NCBI GenBank assembly: GCA_035935115.1 | Contig: DASYXK010000021.1 | Coordinates: 186,001 to 250,000, forward strand | Length of the DNA stretch: 64,000 bases | Source of the DNA: TA-20 sp035935115 | GTDB lineage: Archaea > Thermoproteota > Nitrososphaeria > Nitrososphaerales > Nitrosopumilaceae | Reading direction: 5' to 3' | Position numbers and translations under genes: made by a program | In this document: positions 33,523 through 42,576 of the stretch, one piece after another | How the letters are laid out: each line of letters opens with the position of its first letter | How positions within the stretch are numbered: the first letter of the stretch is position 1 | The notes under the pieces: generated by a model | Told to the model about the DNA's origin: nothing | Databases searched by the model: none | What the model saw: only the letters and a program-made list of their open reading frames with translations

Positions 33523-34014
33523 ATGTGGTCCATAATTTCCGTATTAGTAGAAAACAAACCAGGAGTCTTGTTTAAAGTGACAAATCTTTTCAGATCAAGA
33601 AATTACAACATAGATAGCATCTCAGTAGGTATAACTGAAAACCCGGAATTTTCCAGAATGACAATTACTACATCTGCTGATGAAAAACAACTAAATCAAA
33701 TAATAAAACAGCTTGACAAATTGATCGACACTGTTGAGGTAAAACACTTAGAAGAGAAGATGAGTGTATATAGAGAACTAGTACTCATGAAGCTCAAAGT
33801 AACCAAGCCATCAGACAGCATGGAAATAATGAACCTTGCAAATGCTTTCAAATGCCAAGTTCATGATGTAAGAAAGACATCAATCATAGTAGAGATAGCT
33901 GCAACACCAGACAGAATTAATGCATTTGAGGATCTAGTGCGTGGATATGGAATTTTAGAAATTGCCAGAACAGGAATATGCGCACTTCCAAGAGGTGGTG
34001 TCGATGAAGATTAG
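33523..34014 (+). CDS. ilvN: Acetolactate synthase small regulatory subunit (IlvN)
   Basis: IlvN binds valine and adjusts IlvB activity. The 163-aa protein has an N-terminal ACT domain (ISVLVENKPGVLFKVTNLF and RNYNIDSISVG) and the usual C-terminal domain from about residue 85. It starts 8 bp after ilvB and overlaps the leuA start by 11 bp, so the three genes are an operon. Confidence 0.95.
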   Translation: MWSIISVLVENKPGVLFKVTNLFRSRNYNIDSISVGITENPEFSRMTITTSADEKQLNQIIKQLDKLIDTVEVKHLEEKMSVYRELVLMKLKVTKPSDSMEIMNLANAFKCQVHDVRKTSIIVEIAATPDRINAFEDLVRGYGILEIARTGICALPRGGVDED

Positions 34015-35539
34015 AATTTTTGATACAACACTAAGAGATGGTGAGCAAACACCGGGAGTAGCTCTAACACCAGAACAAAAACTAGGCATTGCAGAAAAGT
34101 TAGATTCACTAGGCGTTGATGCCATAGAAGCTGGATTCCCCATAATTTCCGATGGAGAAATGCAAGGTATCAAGTTGATATGTAAAGCAAATTTTCGTGC
34201 AGAAATTTGTGGTTTAGCAAGAACTGACAAAAAAGACATAGATGCAGCGGTTTCAGCAGGCCTCAAATACATCCACACATTTATCGCGACTTCAGACATA
34301 CATCTCAAGTACAAACTAAAGCTAACACGAGATCAAGCATTAGCAAAAGCAATCGAAGCTGTAGAATATGGAAAGTCTCTTGGTTTGCAAGTAGAGTTCT
34401 CTGCAGAAGATGCGACAAGAACAGACAGGGAATTTCTCAAAAAAGTTTTCAAAGAAGTTGCAAACGCAGGTGCGGATAGAATAGACATACCAGACACGGT
34501 AGGATATTCTACACCAGGATATATTGCAGAGATAACTAAAGATGCAATTGAAGCAACACATCTACCAATAAGTGTTCATTGCCACAATGATTTTGGTCTT
34601 GCAGTTGCAAATGCAATTTCTGCCATTCAAGTAGGTGCACAATGTGCCCATGTCACAATAAACGGAATAGGAGAACGTGCAGGCAATGCATCTCTTGAGG
34701 AGTTGGTAATGGCACTTCAATGCTTACAATTTGATAAAAAATACGAGACAAACATTAACACAAAACTTCTCTATGAGACCTCAAGGTATGTCTCCAGCAT
34801 AGTAGGAATTCACGTACAACCAAACAAAGCTATAGTTGGTGAAAATGCGTTTGGACATGAATCTGGCATACACACCCATGGAGTTTTGAGCAATCCATTG
34901 ACCTATGAGCCAATTAGTCCTGAACTTGTAGGTAGAACAAGATGGTTCCAAGTAGGAAAGCACGCAGGAGCTCATGGAGTATCTGCAATGCTTGAAGAAT
35001 ATGGAATTCAGCCAACAAGGGAACAGACTCATGAAATTTTAGAGAGAGTAAAAAAACTCGGAGACCAAGGAAAGCATGTCACTGATGTTGAATTGCTTTC
35101 AATAACAGGAGAGGTCATGCAAACGCAGGGTTTAAAGAGATTAGTACATCTTACTGGATTTTCTGTGTCAACTGGAATGGGCAACATGCCATATGCATTT
35201 GTCAAATTAAACATAGAAGGAAAAGACTTTATCGGTACTGATTATGGTGTAGGTCCAGTAGATGCATCAATAAATGCTATTCAAAAAATAACTGGCGAGA
35301 TAGCCAAAGTACGAATTAAAGATTACAAGTTAGATTCCATAGCTGGTGGTTCTGATGCACTTTGTGAAGTTACAATAAAAGTAGAAGATGCATATGGCAA
35401 TCTTGCATCAGCAAAATCAATAGGAGAAGATATTGTAATTACTAGTGTACAAGCTATGATTGATGGTATAAACAGAATAATGCTCAAGAAAATTCTAAAG
35501 CAGAAAAATTTGGGAACACAAGCGTATCAACCAAGTTAA
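34004..35539 (+). CDS. leuA: 2-isopropylmalate synthase (LeuA) or close relative
   Basis: The ATG at 34004 gives MKIRIFDTTLRDGEQTPG, the family N-terminus; 14 more residues in frame upstream lie inside ilvN. The barrel has HCHNDFGLAVAN and a C-terminal LeuA regulatory domain (about 370-511: GVGPVDASINAI). It condenses acetyl-CoA with 2-oxoisovalerate. Homocitrate or citramalate synthase is an alternative, but the ilvBN context and regulatory domain favour LeuA. Length 511 aa. Confidence 0.92.
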   Translation: MKIRIFDTTLRDGEQTPGVALTPEQKLGIAEKLDSLGVDAIEAGFPIISDGEMQGIKLICKANFRAEICGLARTDKKDIDAAVSAGLKYIHTFIATSDIHLKYKLKLTRDQALAKAIEAVEYGKSLGLQVEFSAEDATRTDREFLKKVFKEVANAGADRIDIPDTVGYSTPGYIAEITKDAIEATHLPISVHCHNDFGLAVANAISAIQVGAQCAHVTINGIGERAGNASLEELVMALQCLQFDKKYETNINTKLLYETSRYVSSIVGIHVQPNKAIVGENAFGHESGIHTHGVLSNPLTYEPISPELVGRTRWFQVGKHAGAHGVSAMLEEYGIQPTREQTHEILERVKKLGDQGKHVTDVELLSITGEVMQTQGLKRLVHLTGFSVSTGMGNMPYAFVKLNIEGKDFIGTDYGVGPVDASINAIQKITGEIAKVRIKDYKLDSIAGGSDALCEVTIKVEDAYGNLASAKSIGEDIVITSVQAMIDGINRIMLKKILKQKNLGTQAYQPS

Positions 35540-35604
35540 AGAAGTACATTTGAGAAAATTATCAGGTTTATACAATTTATTATCAGCCAAATATTTATAG
35601 AATC

Positions 35605-36219
35605 ATGTTTCTCAAGCTATCAAGTCCACCTCCCGTCACTTTACTATTAATGATTGTAAATGGCGTAATTTTTGCATATGGTGTTTTATCAAATTCACAG
35701 GATCAAGTCATTTCCCACTATGGATTTGTTCCAGATAATTTATTTCGCTACAATCACCCTTTATTAGATAACATAATCAGATTATTTTCTTCAATGTTCA
35801 TTCATGCAAATATTGCCCATATTGCATTCAACCTTTTGGCACTTGCCTATTTGGGAGGCTTTGCAGAAAGATCAATTGGCATACCTAGATATCTCTTGAT
35901 TTATTTATCAGCAGGCGTTGCAGGCGCATTACTACATGGAATCATTGCATCATTTATCCTAGGAAATGGTTCAAGTGTTTTGATTGGAGCGTCAGGAGCA
36001 ATTTCAGGCATAATGGGAATTACTGCTGCACTTGGCGACATCAGGGGGTATTACTGGCTGGCCATACAGATTCTATTTGCGTTTGTTGGCTCATTTGCGT
36101 CAATATCAATAGCATTCATGGCACATGTTGGTGGGTTTATAGCTGGATTATTATTAACAAAATTACTAATTGAGATAGAGCGTAAAAAAAGAAAGGGATA
36201 CTGGAGCTACTCACAATAG
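35605..36219 (+). CDS. Rhomboid intramembrane serine protease
   Basis: The 204-aa protein has six TM helices. The nucleophile lies in GASGAISG and the catalytic His in AHVGGFIAG, both in predicted helices. FIHANIAHIAFNL is the family's second-helix motif. It cleaves membrane proteins within the bilayer. Substrates are unknown. It stands alone between leuA and leuB. Confidence 0.92.
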   Translation: MFLKLSSPPPVTLLLMIVNGVIFAYGVLSNSQDQVISHYGFVPDNLFRYNHPLLDNIIRLFSSMFIHANIAHIAFNLLALAYLGGFAERSIGIPRYLLIYLSAGVAGALLHGIIASFILGNGSSVLIGASGAISGIMGITAALGDIRGYYWLAIQILFAFVGSFASISIAFMAHVGGFIAGLLLTKLLIEIERKKRKGYWSYSQ

Positions 36220-36307
36220 TTTTTGTGTTTTATCATCAACATAGAATTTTAGTCTGAACGAAAAGAAAGCATAATTTTATTTAACAAGCAAAGGACAGTC
36301 ATACCTG

Positions 36308-37324
36308 ATGTATCAAATTGCCTTCATAACAGGAGATGGTATAGGACCAGAGATTTCTGAGTCTGTGATCAAAGTTTTAGAAACAGTAAATGACAAACTT
36401 GATTTAAAAATAAAAATAGAAAAACTTGAAGCTGGCGACAATGCATTAAAGAAAACAGGAAAAGCGTTACCTGAATCAACTTTAGAATCTGTTAAAAAAT
36501 CAAATGCATGTTTGAAAGCTCCGGTAGGTGAAAGTGCCGCAGATGTAATCATAGTCTTAAGAAGAATGTTAAACCTCTATGCAAACATCAGACCTGCAAA
36601 GTCATACCCTAACATGCCAGCGTTAAAAGACAACATAGACTTGGTCATAGTTAGGGAAAATACTGAGGACCTTTACACTGGTATGGAGTTTGATATTGGA
36701 AATACAGCAGTAGCTTTACGCACAATTTCAGAAGACGCATCAAAACGTATAGCAAAATATGCATTTTTAATGGCAGGTCAGCGGAACCAGAAAAAAAAGG
36801 TCACGTGCGTTCACAAATCCAATGTCATGAGAAAAACAGATGGTCTTTTTGCAAGATCTTGTAGTGATATAGCAAAAAACTTTCAGGGCATCCAATTTGA
36901 GCAGATGTATGTAGACGCATGTGCCATGAATCTCATTAGACAACCAGAGGCGTTTGATGTAATCGTTACGACCAATTTGTTTGGCGATATTTTATCTGAT
37001 GAGGCAGCTCAGGTGGTTGGAGGTTTAGGTATGGCACCAGCTGCAAACATAGGAGATGATTTTGCGTTATTTGAACCAGTTCATGGTGCGGCATTTGATA
37101 TTGCAGGAAAACAAGCTGCAAATCCCTCATCGTTTATTCTTTCTGCAAAAATGATGTTTGAATGGCTCGGAATGAAAAACAATGATCAAAAATGTTTCAT
37201 GGCAGCAAAAAAAATAGAATCAGCTGTATATGGTGTCGTACAAAAAGGAATAAAAACCAAAGACATTGGGGGCAACATTACAACTAGTGAATTTACTGAG
37301 CACGTAATTTCAAACATTACCTAA
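36308..37324 (+). CDS. leuB: Isopropylmalate/isocitrate dehydrogenase family, probably LeuB
   Basis: The 338-aa decarboxylating dehydrogenase has ITGDGIGPEI, LYANIRPAKSYP, VIVRENTEDLYTG, TTNLFGDILSDEAA and EPVHGAAFDIAGK. LYANIRP and the position after leuA favour 3-isopropylmalate dehydrogenase. VRENTEDLYTG also occurs in isocitrate and homoisocitrate enzymes, so specificity is not certain. leuC and leuD are not in the window. Confidence 0.82.
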   Translation: MYQIAFITGDGIGPEISESVIKVLETVNDKLDLKIKIEKLEAGDNALKKTGKALPESTLESVKKSNACLKAPVGESAADVIIVLRRMLNLYANIRPAKSYPNMPALKDNIDLVIVRENTEDLYTGMEFDIGNTAVALRTISEDASKRIAKYAFLMAGQRNQKKKVTCVHKSNVMRKTDGLFARSCSDIAKNFQGIQFEQMYVDACAMNLIRQPEAFDVIVTTNLFGDILSDEAAQVVGGLGMAPAANIGDDFALFEPVHGAAFDIAGKQAANPSSFILSAKMMFEWLGMKNNDQKCFMAAKKIESAVYGVVQKGIKTKDIGGNITTSEFTEHVISNIT

Positions 37325-37658
37325 GATCTGATTTCGGTGGTTCTAGTGACCAAAAAAACATTGCAAGACATACTGGAATCATAATCAGAATGGCGGCACC
37401 AAACGAGATCCAATAAAATGTCGGATCAATTCCAGAAATCAAAGGTATTGGAAATACCGTATACACCCATACAAACGCGATAAATCCAAGAAGGATCTTG
37501 TTTTTTTTTAAAATTCTCCAACCAAGTTTTCTTTTTGTTATGAAACAACGTTTGCATCTTGTCCTATCATCTGTCATACACGATGTGCAACAACGTTTTT
37601 CACAAAAGTAGCACTTTCTATCTCCAAATTCAGATCCGCAGAAATCACACTGTTGCAC
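37317..37658 (-). CDS. Zinc-finger membrane protein, 113 aa
   Basis: The GTG at 37658 is chosen because a TATA-like GATAAA at about 37682-37687 is 26 bp upstream; a GTG at 37670 or the open frame to 37742 are alternatives. The N-terminus has CDFCGSEFGDRKCYFC, CCTSC and CKRC, i.e. a double zinc site like AN1/B-box modules, then two TM helices. It probably sits in the membrane with the zinc domain inside. It follows aspS. Function unknown. Confidence 0.7.
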   Translation of the reverse strand: MQQCDFCGSEFGDRKCYFCEKRCCTSCMTDDRTRCKRCFITKRKLGWRILKKNKILLGFIAFVWVYTVFPIPLISGIDPTFYWISFGAAILIMIPVCLAMFFWSLEPPKSDLR

Positions 37659-37689
37659 GGATATTTTCACCAGAATAAGATTTATCTTT

Positions 37690-38979
37690 TTATGGAGAAA
37701 GTCTTTCTGGATCACGCGGATACAACACAACTTCTCTGACATTATCTATTTTTGTAAGAATCAGCATCAATCTATCAAGACCCAGTCCCCAACCTGAATG
37801 TGGCGGCATGCCCCAGTCAAATGCTCTAAGGTGGTCTGCAAACTGGATAGGATTAAGTCCTTGTTCCTCAAGTCTTGAACGTAGTTTTTTCGGATCATGT
37901 AATCTTGTACCTCCTGAAGAGAGTTCAAGATATCCGTACTGGAGATCAAATGAGCGAGATAATGTGGGATCATCGTCTTTTTCATGTATGTAAAAGGGCT
38001 TTAGCTTCATTGGCCAATCAATTAAAAAGTAAAAGTCTGGATGTCTTTCTCCTAACGTACGTAGATGCGAATCCTGCAAATCATCTCCAATTTCTAGTTT
38101 TATTCCATCACGCGATAATTCCTCGATTGCTTTTTTGTATGTCAAGCGTTCAAATGGAATAGAAGGTTTTTTGATTTCAATGCCAAGAGTCGTTTGTTCT
38201 GCGGTACAATTTTTTTCAGTATAATCAAACACATTAGTTACAACTAGCTCCAAGATATCCATCACATCAGAATAATCCATAAATGCAGCTTCTATATCCA
38301 CGCTAGTAAATTCTGTAAGGTGTCTCACTGTATGTGATTTTTCAGCTCTATAATATGATGCAATTTCAAAAACACGTTCTAGACCTATTGTAAGTTGTTC
38401 CTTGTAAAGTTGCGGGCTCTGAGCAAGATATGCTTGCTTTTCAAAATATTTTAGTGAAAAAAGATTTGCTCCTCCTTCACTTGCGCTACCAATTATTTTA
38501 GGAGTATTTACTTCAATGAAATGATTTTCTGTAAGTGTTTTTCTAATTGAGGCAAGTGCATGGTGTCTTAATTTAAAAATAGACGCAGTTTTTTGATTTC
38601 GAAGATCAAGCGCTCTTGCATTTAATCTGTTGTCAATATTGCTCTCTAATCTTCCAATAGGATCTATTGGCAATGGATGTACAGCTAGTGTCAAGATGTC
38701 AACTTTCTCAGATTTAATTTCAAATGGAAAATCTCGGGCTTTTGATTGTTGAACTGTGCCAGTTATCCTAACTATGCTTTGTCTATTCAATCCCTTGGCT
38801 TGTTCTAGTGCTTCATTTCCAACAAGAACGATTTGTGCAACACCTGTAACATCTCGTAAAGTCAAGAATGTAAGCTTGCCAAGCTCTCTTATGTCCTCTA
38901 TCCATCCTCCAACTACCACTTTTTTTCCTATCATTGACGAATCAAGATGGCCAATGTAATGGGTTCTTTTGAAATCCAT
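37690..38979 (-). CDS. aspS: Aspartyl-tRNA synthetase (archaeal type)
   Basis: AspRS charges tRNA-Asp. The 429-aa protein has the N-terminal OB anticodon-binding domain (about 15-100) and the class II core with motif 2 FEIASYYRAEKSHTVRHLTEF and motif 3 GWGLGLDRL. Archaeal AspRS of this size may be non-discriminating and also charge tRNA-Asn; this cannot be decided here. It follows the NusA-like gene by 9 bp on the same strand. Confidence 0.95.
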   Translation of the reverse strand: MDFKRTHYIGHLDSSMIGKKVVVGGWIEDIRELGKLTFLTLRDVTGVAQIVLVGNEALEQAKGLNRQSIVRITGTVQQSKARDFPFEIKSEKVDILTLAVHPLPIDPIGRLESNIDNRLNARALDLRNQKTASIFKLRHHALASIRKTLTENHFIEVNTPKIIGSASEGGANLFSLKYFEKQAYLAQSPQLYKEQLTIGLERVFEIASYYRAEKSHTVRHLTEFTSVDIEAAFMDYSDVMDILELVVTNVFDYTEKNCTAEQTTLGIEIKKPSIPFERLTYKKAIEELSRDGIKLEIGDDLQDSHLRTLGERHPDFYFLIDWPMKLKPFYIHEKDDDPTLSRSFDLQYGYLELSSGGTRLHDPKKLRSRLEEQGLNPIQFADHLRAFDWGMPPHSGWGLGLDRLMLILTKIDNVREVVLYPRDPERLSP

Positions 38980-38988
38980 GAGATTACC

Positions 38989-39498
38989 TTATTTTCTCTC
39001 AAACTCTACCGCAAGATCTATTCCGCGCAGGTCTTTGGCTATGGAGATTACCTTATCTGTATCAATTGGAAATCTAGGTGTTCTTTTTCCAGATACAATC
39101 ACTTTGGTTCTTTGAATACCATCTGGAACCCATACACGATTAATAGCTAATATCTTAATTGGAAAGAACAAGTCCTCAATGAATTTCTTATCAGACGCAC
39201 TTTCTTCTACAAGCCATATCTTTCCTGGAAATTCGCCTTGCAGTAATCCATAAAGCTCTCGGCTTTGCCTTACGGTCATAATGTCTAAACTGCTTAAATA
39301 CAAAACATAGCTACCAGTTGATTCCTGACATGAATTAAGAGTAAATTTTTCAATTTGTGGTATTTTTTGTGAAAGATGGACAAGTTTGATTGCTGCTTCC
39401 ACATCAGATTTAGTTAATTTCCCTGAATCTAGTTTTGACTCACATTGTGGGCAAAGAATACCATTCATGGCGTCAAAAGTACAAATAGGTGTTCTCAA
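38989..39498 (-). CDS. NusA-like KH-domain protein with N-terminal zinc motif
   Basis: The 169-aa protein begins with ICTFDAMNGILCPQCE, a probable zinc site, then a helical segment and a C-terminal KH-like domain (ILAINRVWVPDGIQRTKVIV then a GKRTP turn). Archaeal NusA-like proteins bind RNA in transcription or ribosome assembly. It is the first gene of a minus-strand set with aspS. The exact role is unknown. Confidence 0.7.
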   Translation of the reverse strand: MRTPICTFDAMNGILCPQCESKLDSGKLTKSDVEAAIKLVHLSQKIPQIEKFTLNSCQESTGSYVLYLSSLDIMTVRQSRELYGLLQGEFPGKIWLVEESASDKKFIEDLFFPIKILAINRVWVPDGIQRTKVIVSGKRTPRFPIDTDKVISIAKDLRGIDLAVEFERK

Positions 39499-39557
39499 GT
39501 AAATCGGTTTTTTAACTTACTAAAACTAGAATATAACCCCTTCTTCCAAAACCCACA

Positions 39558-39576
39558 TTTAGATCAATGATCTAAA
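39558..39576. promoter_or_regulatory. Palindrome at the start of the ABC ATPase gene
   Basis: TTTAGATC-AAT-GATCTAAA is a perfect 8-bp inverted repeat ending 7 bp before the ATG at 39584. A TATA-like GAATATAAC at 39530-39538 puts the transcription start on the palindrome. It probably is an operator. Confidence 0.5.
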
Positions 39577-39583
39577 ATGATCG

Positions 39584-40519
39584 ATGCATTACATTTCTGT
39601 AATTGATCTTAAAACACAGTACAAGACACACGCAGGTATTGTTCAAGCAGTAGATGACGTAAGTTTTTTTTTAGAAAAGGGCGAATCTGCTGGAATTGCT
39701 GGAGAAAGTGCGTGCGGAAAGAGTACCCTTGGGCTTTCCATAATGAGATCACTTCAAGGTGGCAAAATAGTTTCAGGGGACATATTATTGGAGGGCAAAT
39801 CCATAATTAAAATACCAGAATCTGAATTTACAAAAAAATATAGATGGAAAGAAATTGCCATGGTCTTTCAAGGAGCCATGAATTCACTAGATCCCGTATT
39901 TACAATAGAACAGCAATTACATGAAATTTTAAAACAGCATAACTATACAGGGGACTTTGGTGCGAAAGCTTCTGAAACTCTAATCTCTGTGGGCCTCAAT
40001 GATTCAGTATTAAAGAAATTTCCCCATGAGCTTAGTGGAGGTATGAAACAAAGGATCATTATTGCAATGACACTTCTTTTAAATCCAAAATTTGTAATTG
40101 CCGATGAACCAACAACTGCATTAGATGTGCTTGTACAAGCACAGATTATCAATCTACTCAAAAAACTAAAAAAAGATGGAATGAGCATCATGTTAATCAC
40201 ACATGACTTGGCAATAATATCCGAAATTGCTGAAAAAACTGGAATCATGTATGGTGGTAAGATGGTTGAATTTGGCAAATCATCTGAAATTTACAAGAAT
40301 CCAAAGCATCCTTACACGCAAGGCCTCCTTGAGTCCATACCATCACTGAAAGAAAACAAGAAACCAAAATTCATACGTGGAAATCCTCCTAGTTTGATAA
40401 ATCCTTCTGAAGGATGCAGATTCTATGAAAGATGTCCACATGCAATGGAAAAATGTAAAAAGGAACCTCCTAAAATAAAAACAGATTCAGGATATGTTTT
40501 GTGCTGGCTTTATGAATAA
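39584..40519 (+). CDS. Oligopeptide-type ABC transporter ATPase (DppD-like)
   Basis: The 311-aa ATPase has Walker A GESACGKST, signature LSGGMKQR, Walker B FVIADEPTTALD and H-loop ITHD. The C-terminal Cys-rich module (GCRFYERCPHAMEKC) is the oligo_HPY type of the Dpp/Opp/nickel family. The partner ATPase lies 1.1 kb on, beyond an inserted minus-strand gene. No permease or binding protein gene is adjacent. Confidence 0.9.
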   Translation: MHYISVIDLKTQYKTHAGIVQAVDDVSFFLEKGESAGIAGESACGKSTLGLSIMRSLQGGKIVSGDILLEGKSIIKIPESEFTKKYRWKEIAMVFQGAMNSLDPVFTIEQQLHEILKQHNYTGDFGAKASETLISVGLNDSVLKKFPHELSGGMKQRIIIAMTLLLNPKFVIADEPTTALDVLVQAQIINLLKKLKKDGMSIMLITHDLAIISEIAEKTGIMYGGKMVEFGKSSEIYKNPKHPYTQGLLESIPSLKENKKPKFIRGNPPSLINPSEGCRFYERCPHAMEKCKKEPPKIKTDSGYVLCWLYE

Positions 40520-40595
40520 TTTCTGATTTTTAACAAACTAACAACAAAATACAGTTTTAAATTATTGAAAATATTAATTTGATTTTTTAAAATAT

Positions 40596-41519
40596 TTATG
40601 GTGTATATTGAGCATAGTTTGCACCAGTAGCTATATTACAGGTTCTCGGATGAGCCGCATCATAGCAACCTACTAATTTTTGATTTACTGCATCAATACC
40701 TTGTGCAATCAATACGTTTCTGTCTCTTCCATTGCTATCAGTTGTCTGGGTGTTATTCAATCCAACATAGCTGTTTCCACTAATATCGACATTCATTTCA
40801 CCAAGTAATGTTATTGCTCTTGCTTCAGAACCTGCCAAAGTTTGTAGAATATATGCTTGCCTATCTCTTCCATTCTCATCAGTTGATACACTTGCTAAAT
40901 TAACATAGTTTGTAGTTAAGCTTGCCAATTGAGCTGCTAAATCAACATTTTGTTGTTGCAATGCTGCTATTTCTTGTTGTATCAATACATTTCTGTCTCT
41001 TCCATTCTCATCAGTTGTCTGGGTGTTATTCAATCCAACATAATACGGACCAATATTTGCTAATGCTAATGCTATTTTGTAATTGTTTTTGTCCATTTGT
41101 GCCATTGCCAGTGCAATCTTAGTATTTCTATCTATGTGCACTGTCTCATCAGTAGGAGTATTTGTCAGACGTGCATACCCTGTAGAAAATTTATCTAAAC
41201 CTAAAACATGGATCTGGCTAAAGATTGTTATGCCCTTTGCTTGTGAATATATTTGCCCATTTGCAATGTTAACATTCCTATCTATGTGCACTGTCTCATC
41301 AGTAGTCTGGGCGTTATTCAATCCAACATAGTTAGTACTTTGATCTAATGGTAAGACATGAGTATGAGAATATTTCTGTAATGCTCTTGCTGCGCTAATA
41401 GCTGCGTTTTGTTGAATGGTACTTTGGCTATCATCAGCTGATGCCAAATTGATAAGGTTTTGGCAGCTAAAACCAAACATTACAATAATCATTAAACCGG
41501 CTACTATCTTTTTTTGCAC
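40596..41519 (-). CDS. Secreted repeat protein (TDENGRDRN repeats)
   Basis: The GTG at 41519 (MQKKIVAGLMIIVMFGFS) is preferred because TATA element TTTTAAAA at 41542-41549 is 26 bp upstream; an ATG at 41531 adds four residues. A signal peptide is followed by five imperfect repeats of YVGLNNTQTTDENGRDRNVL spaced irregularly. There are no TM helices after the signal, so it is exported. The repeats recall cation-binding or fibre-forming modules, but I do not recognise the family. It lies between two ABC ATPase genes. Confidence 0.72.
   Translation of the reverse strand: MQKKIVAGLMIIVMFGFSCQNLINLASADDSQSTIQQNAAISAARALQKYSHTHVLPLDQSTNYVGLNNAQTTDETVHIDRNVNIANGQIYSQAKGITIFSQIHVLGLDKFSTGYARLTNTPTDETVHIDRNTKIALAMAQMDKNNYKIALALANIGPYYVGLNNTQTTDENGRDRNVLIQQEIAALQQQNVDLAAQLASLTTNYVNLASVSTDENGRDRQAYILQTLAGSEARAITLLGEMNVDISGNSYVGLNNTQTTDSNGRDRNVLIAQGIDAVNQKLVGCYDAAHPRTCNIATGANYAQYTP
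40711..41331. repeat. Internal DNA repeats of the secreted repeat gene
   Basis: Near-identical units occur at 40711-40770, 40984-41042 and 41271-41331, with shorter copies near 40857-40910 and 41121-41160. Shared cores such as TCTGGGTGTTATTCAATCC encode the YVGLNNxQTTD unit. Copy similarity suggests recent expansion or gene conversion. Confidence 0.8.
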
Positions 41520-41539
41520 GAATTCTATCATATTTCATG

Positions 41540-41551
41540 GGTTTTAAAACC
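41540..41551. promoter_or_regulatory. Palindromic TATA region GGTTTTAAAACC
   Basis: The 12-bp perfect palindrome contains the TATA element of the minus-strand repeat-protein gene, 26 bp from its GTG start. A symmetrical box can also bind a dimeric regulator. Confidence 0.4.
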
Positions 41552-41613
41552 TTGCGATAGTTGGATTTTATGATAATGATCGCTTGATATAATTCGAATT
41601 TCTTAGTATTACA

Positions 41614-42576
41614 TTGGAAGAAATTCTTTCAGTACAAAACCTAACCAAATACTTTGCAAATAAAGGGATTTTTTCTTCTTCAAAAATAGTAAAGGCAGTT
41701 GATGGAATATCCTTTTCTTTAAAAAAAGGCGAAGTCCTCGTTTTGGCAGGAGAGTCTGGTTCAGGTAAAACTACCATATCTAGACTAATCCTTAGAGCAA
41801 TAGAACCAGATTCTGGTACAATCTTTTTTGATGGCAAAGAAGTTACCAGAAAAAATAGAAATCTAGACAAGCTGAGAATGCAGTGCCAGATAATATACCA
41901 GGATCCTTATGCAGCTATAAACCCAAGAATGAAAGTTTCTGACATCATTATGGAACCACTACAAATTCATAAAATAGGAACCATACCAGAAAGAAAGAAA
42001 ATGGTAATAGATGTACTTCATGAAGTAAGACTTGAACCTGCTGAGACAATTTATGAAAAATATCCGCATATGCTTTCTGGTGGTCAAAGACAAAGAATAG
42101 TTCTTGCAAGAGCGCTAGTTACCAAGCCAAAAGTAATCATTGCAGACGAACCAGTATCAATGCTAGATATTTCTGTAAGAGCTGAAATTCTAGAATTAAT
42201 GAGAGAACTTCAAGAAAAACACGGAATATCACATATTTACATCACACATGATTTGTCCACAGCGCGTTATCTAGGACAAAGAATTGCCATCATGTATCTT
42301 GGAAAAATTGTAGAAATAGGGCCAATTAATGATGTGCTTTCTCATCCAAGACACCCATACACACAGGCGCTCATAGATGCCATATCAGAACCCAATCCAG
42401 ACAATCTTTATCAAGATAAAAAAATCAGAATCAATGAACCCATAGATATTGATGTCTATCAAGGTTGTCGATTTCGTTCAAGATGTCCTTATGCCATTGA
42501 AAAATGCAAAGAGGAGCCTCCTCTTGATCAAGTAGAAAAAGACAGGCTTGCTGCATGTTTTGTAAAAATAAATTAA
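41614..42576 (+). CDS. Oligopeptide-type ABC transporter ATPase (DppF-like)
   Basis: The 320-aa ATPase has Walker A GESGSGKTT, signature LSGGQRQR, Walker B VIIADEPVSMLD and the C-terminal GCRFRSRCPYAIEKC module. TTG is the start, with TATA GATATAATT at 41586-41594 26 bp upstream, so it has its own promoter. It is the DppF-type partner of the 39584 ATPase. The permeases must be elsewhere. Confidence 0.9.
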   Translation: MEEILSVQNLTKYFANKGIFSSSKIVKAVDGISFSLKKGEVLVLAGESGSGKTTISRLILRAIEPDSGTIFFDGKEVTRKNRNLDKLRMQCQIIYQDPYAAINPRMKVSDIIMEPLQIHKIGTIPERKKMVIDVLHEVRLEPAETIYEKYPHMLSGGQRQRIVLARALVTKPKVIIADEPVSMLDISVRAEILELMRELQEKHGISHIYITHDLSTARYLGQRIAIMYLGKIVEIGPINDVLSHPRHPYTQALIDAISEPNPDNLYQDKKIRINEPIDIDVYQGCRFRSRCPYAIEKCKEEPPLDQVEKDRLAACFVKIN

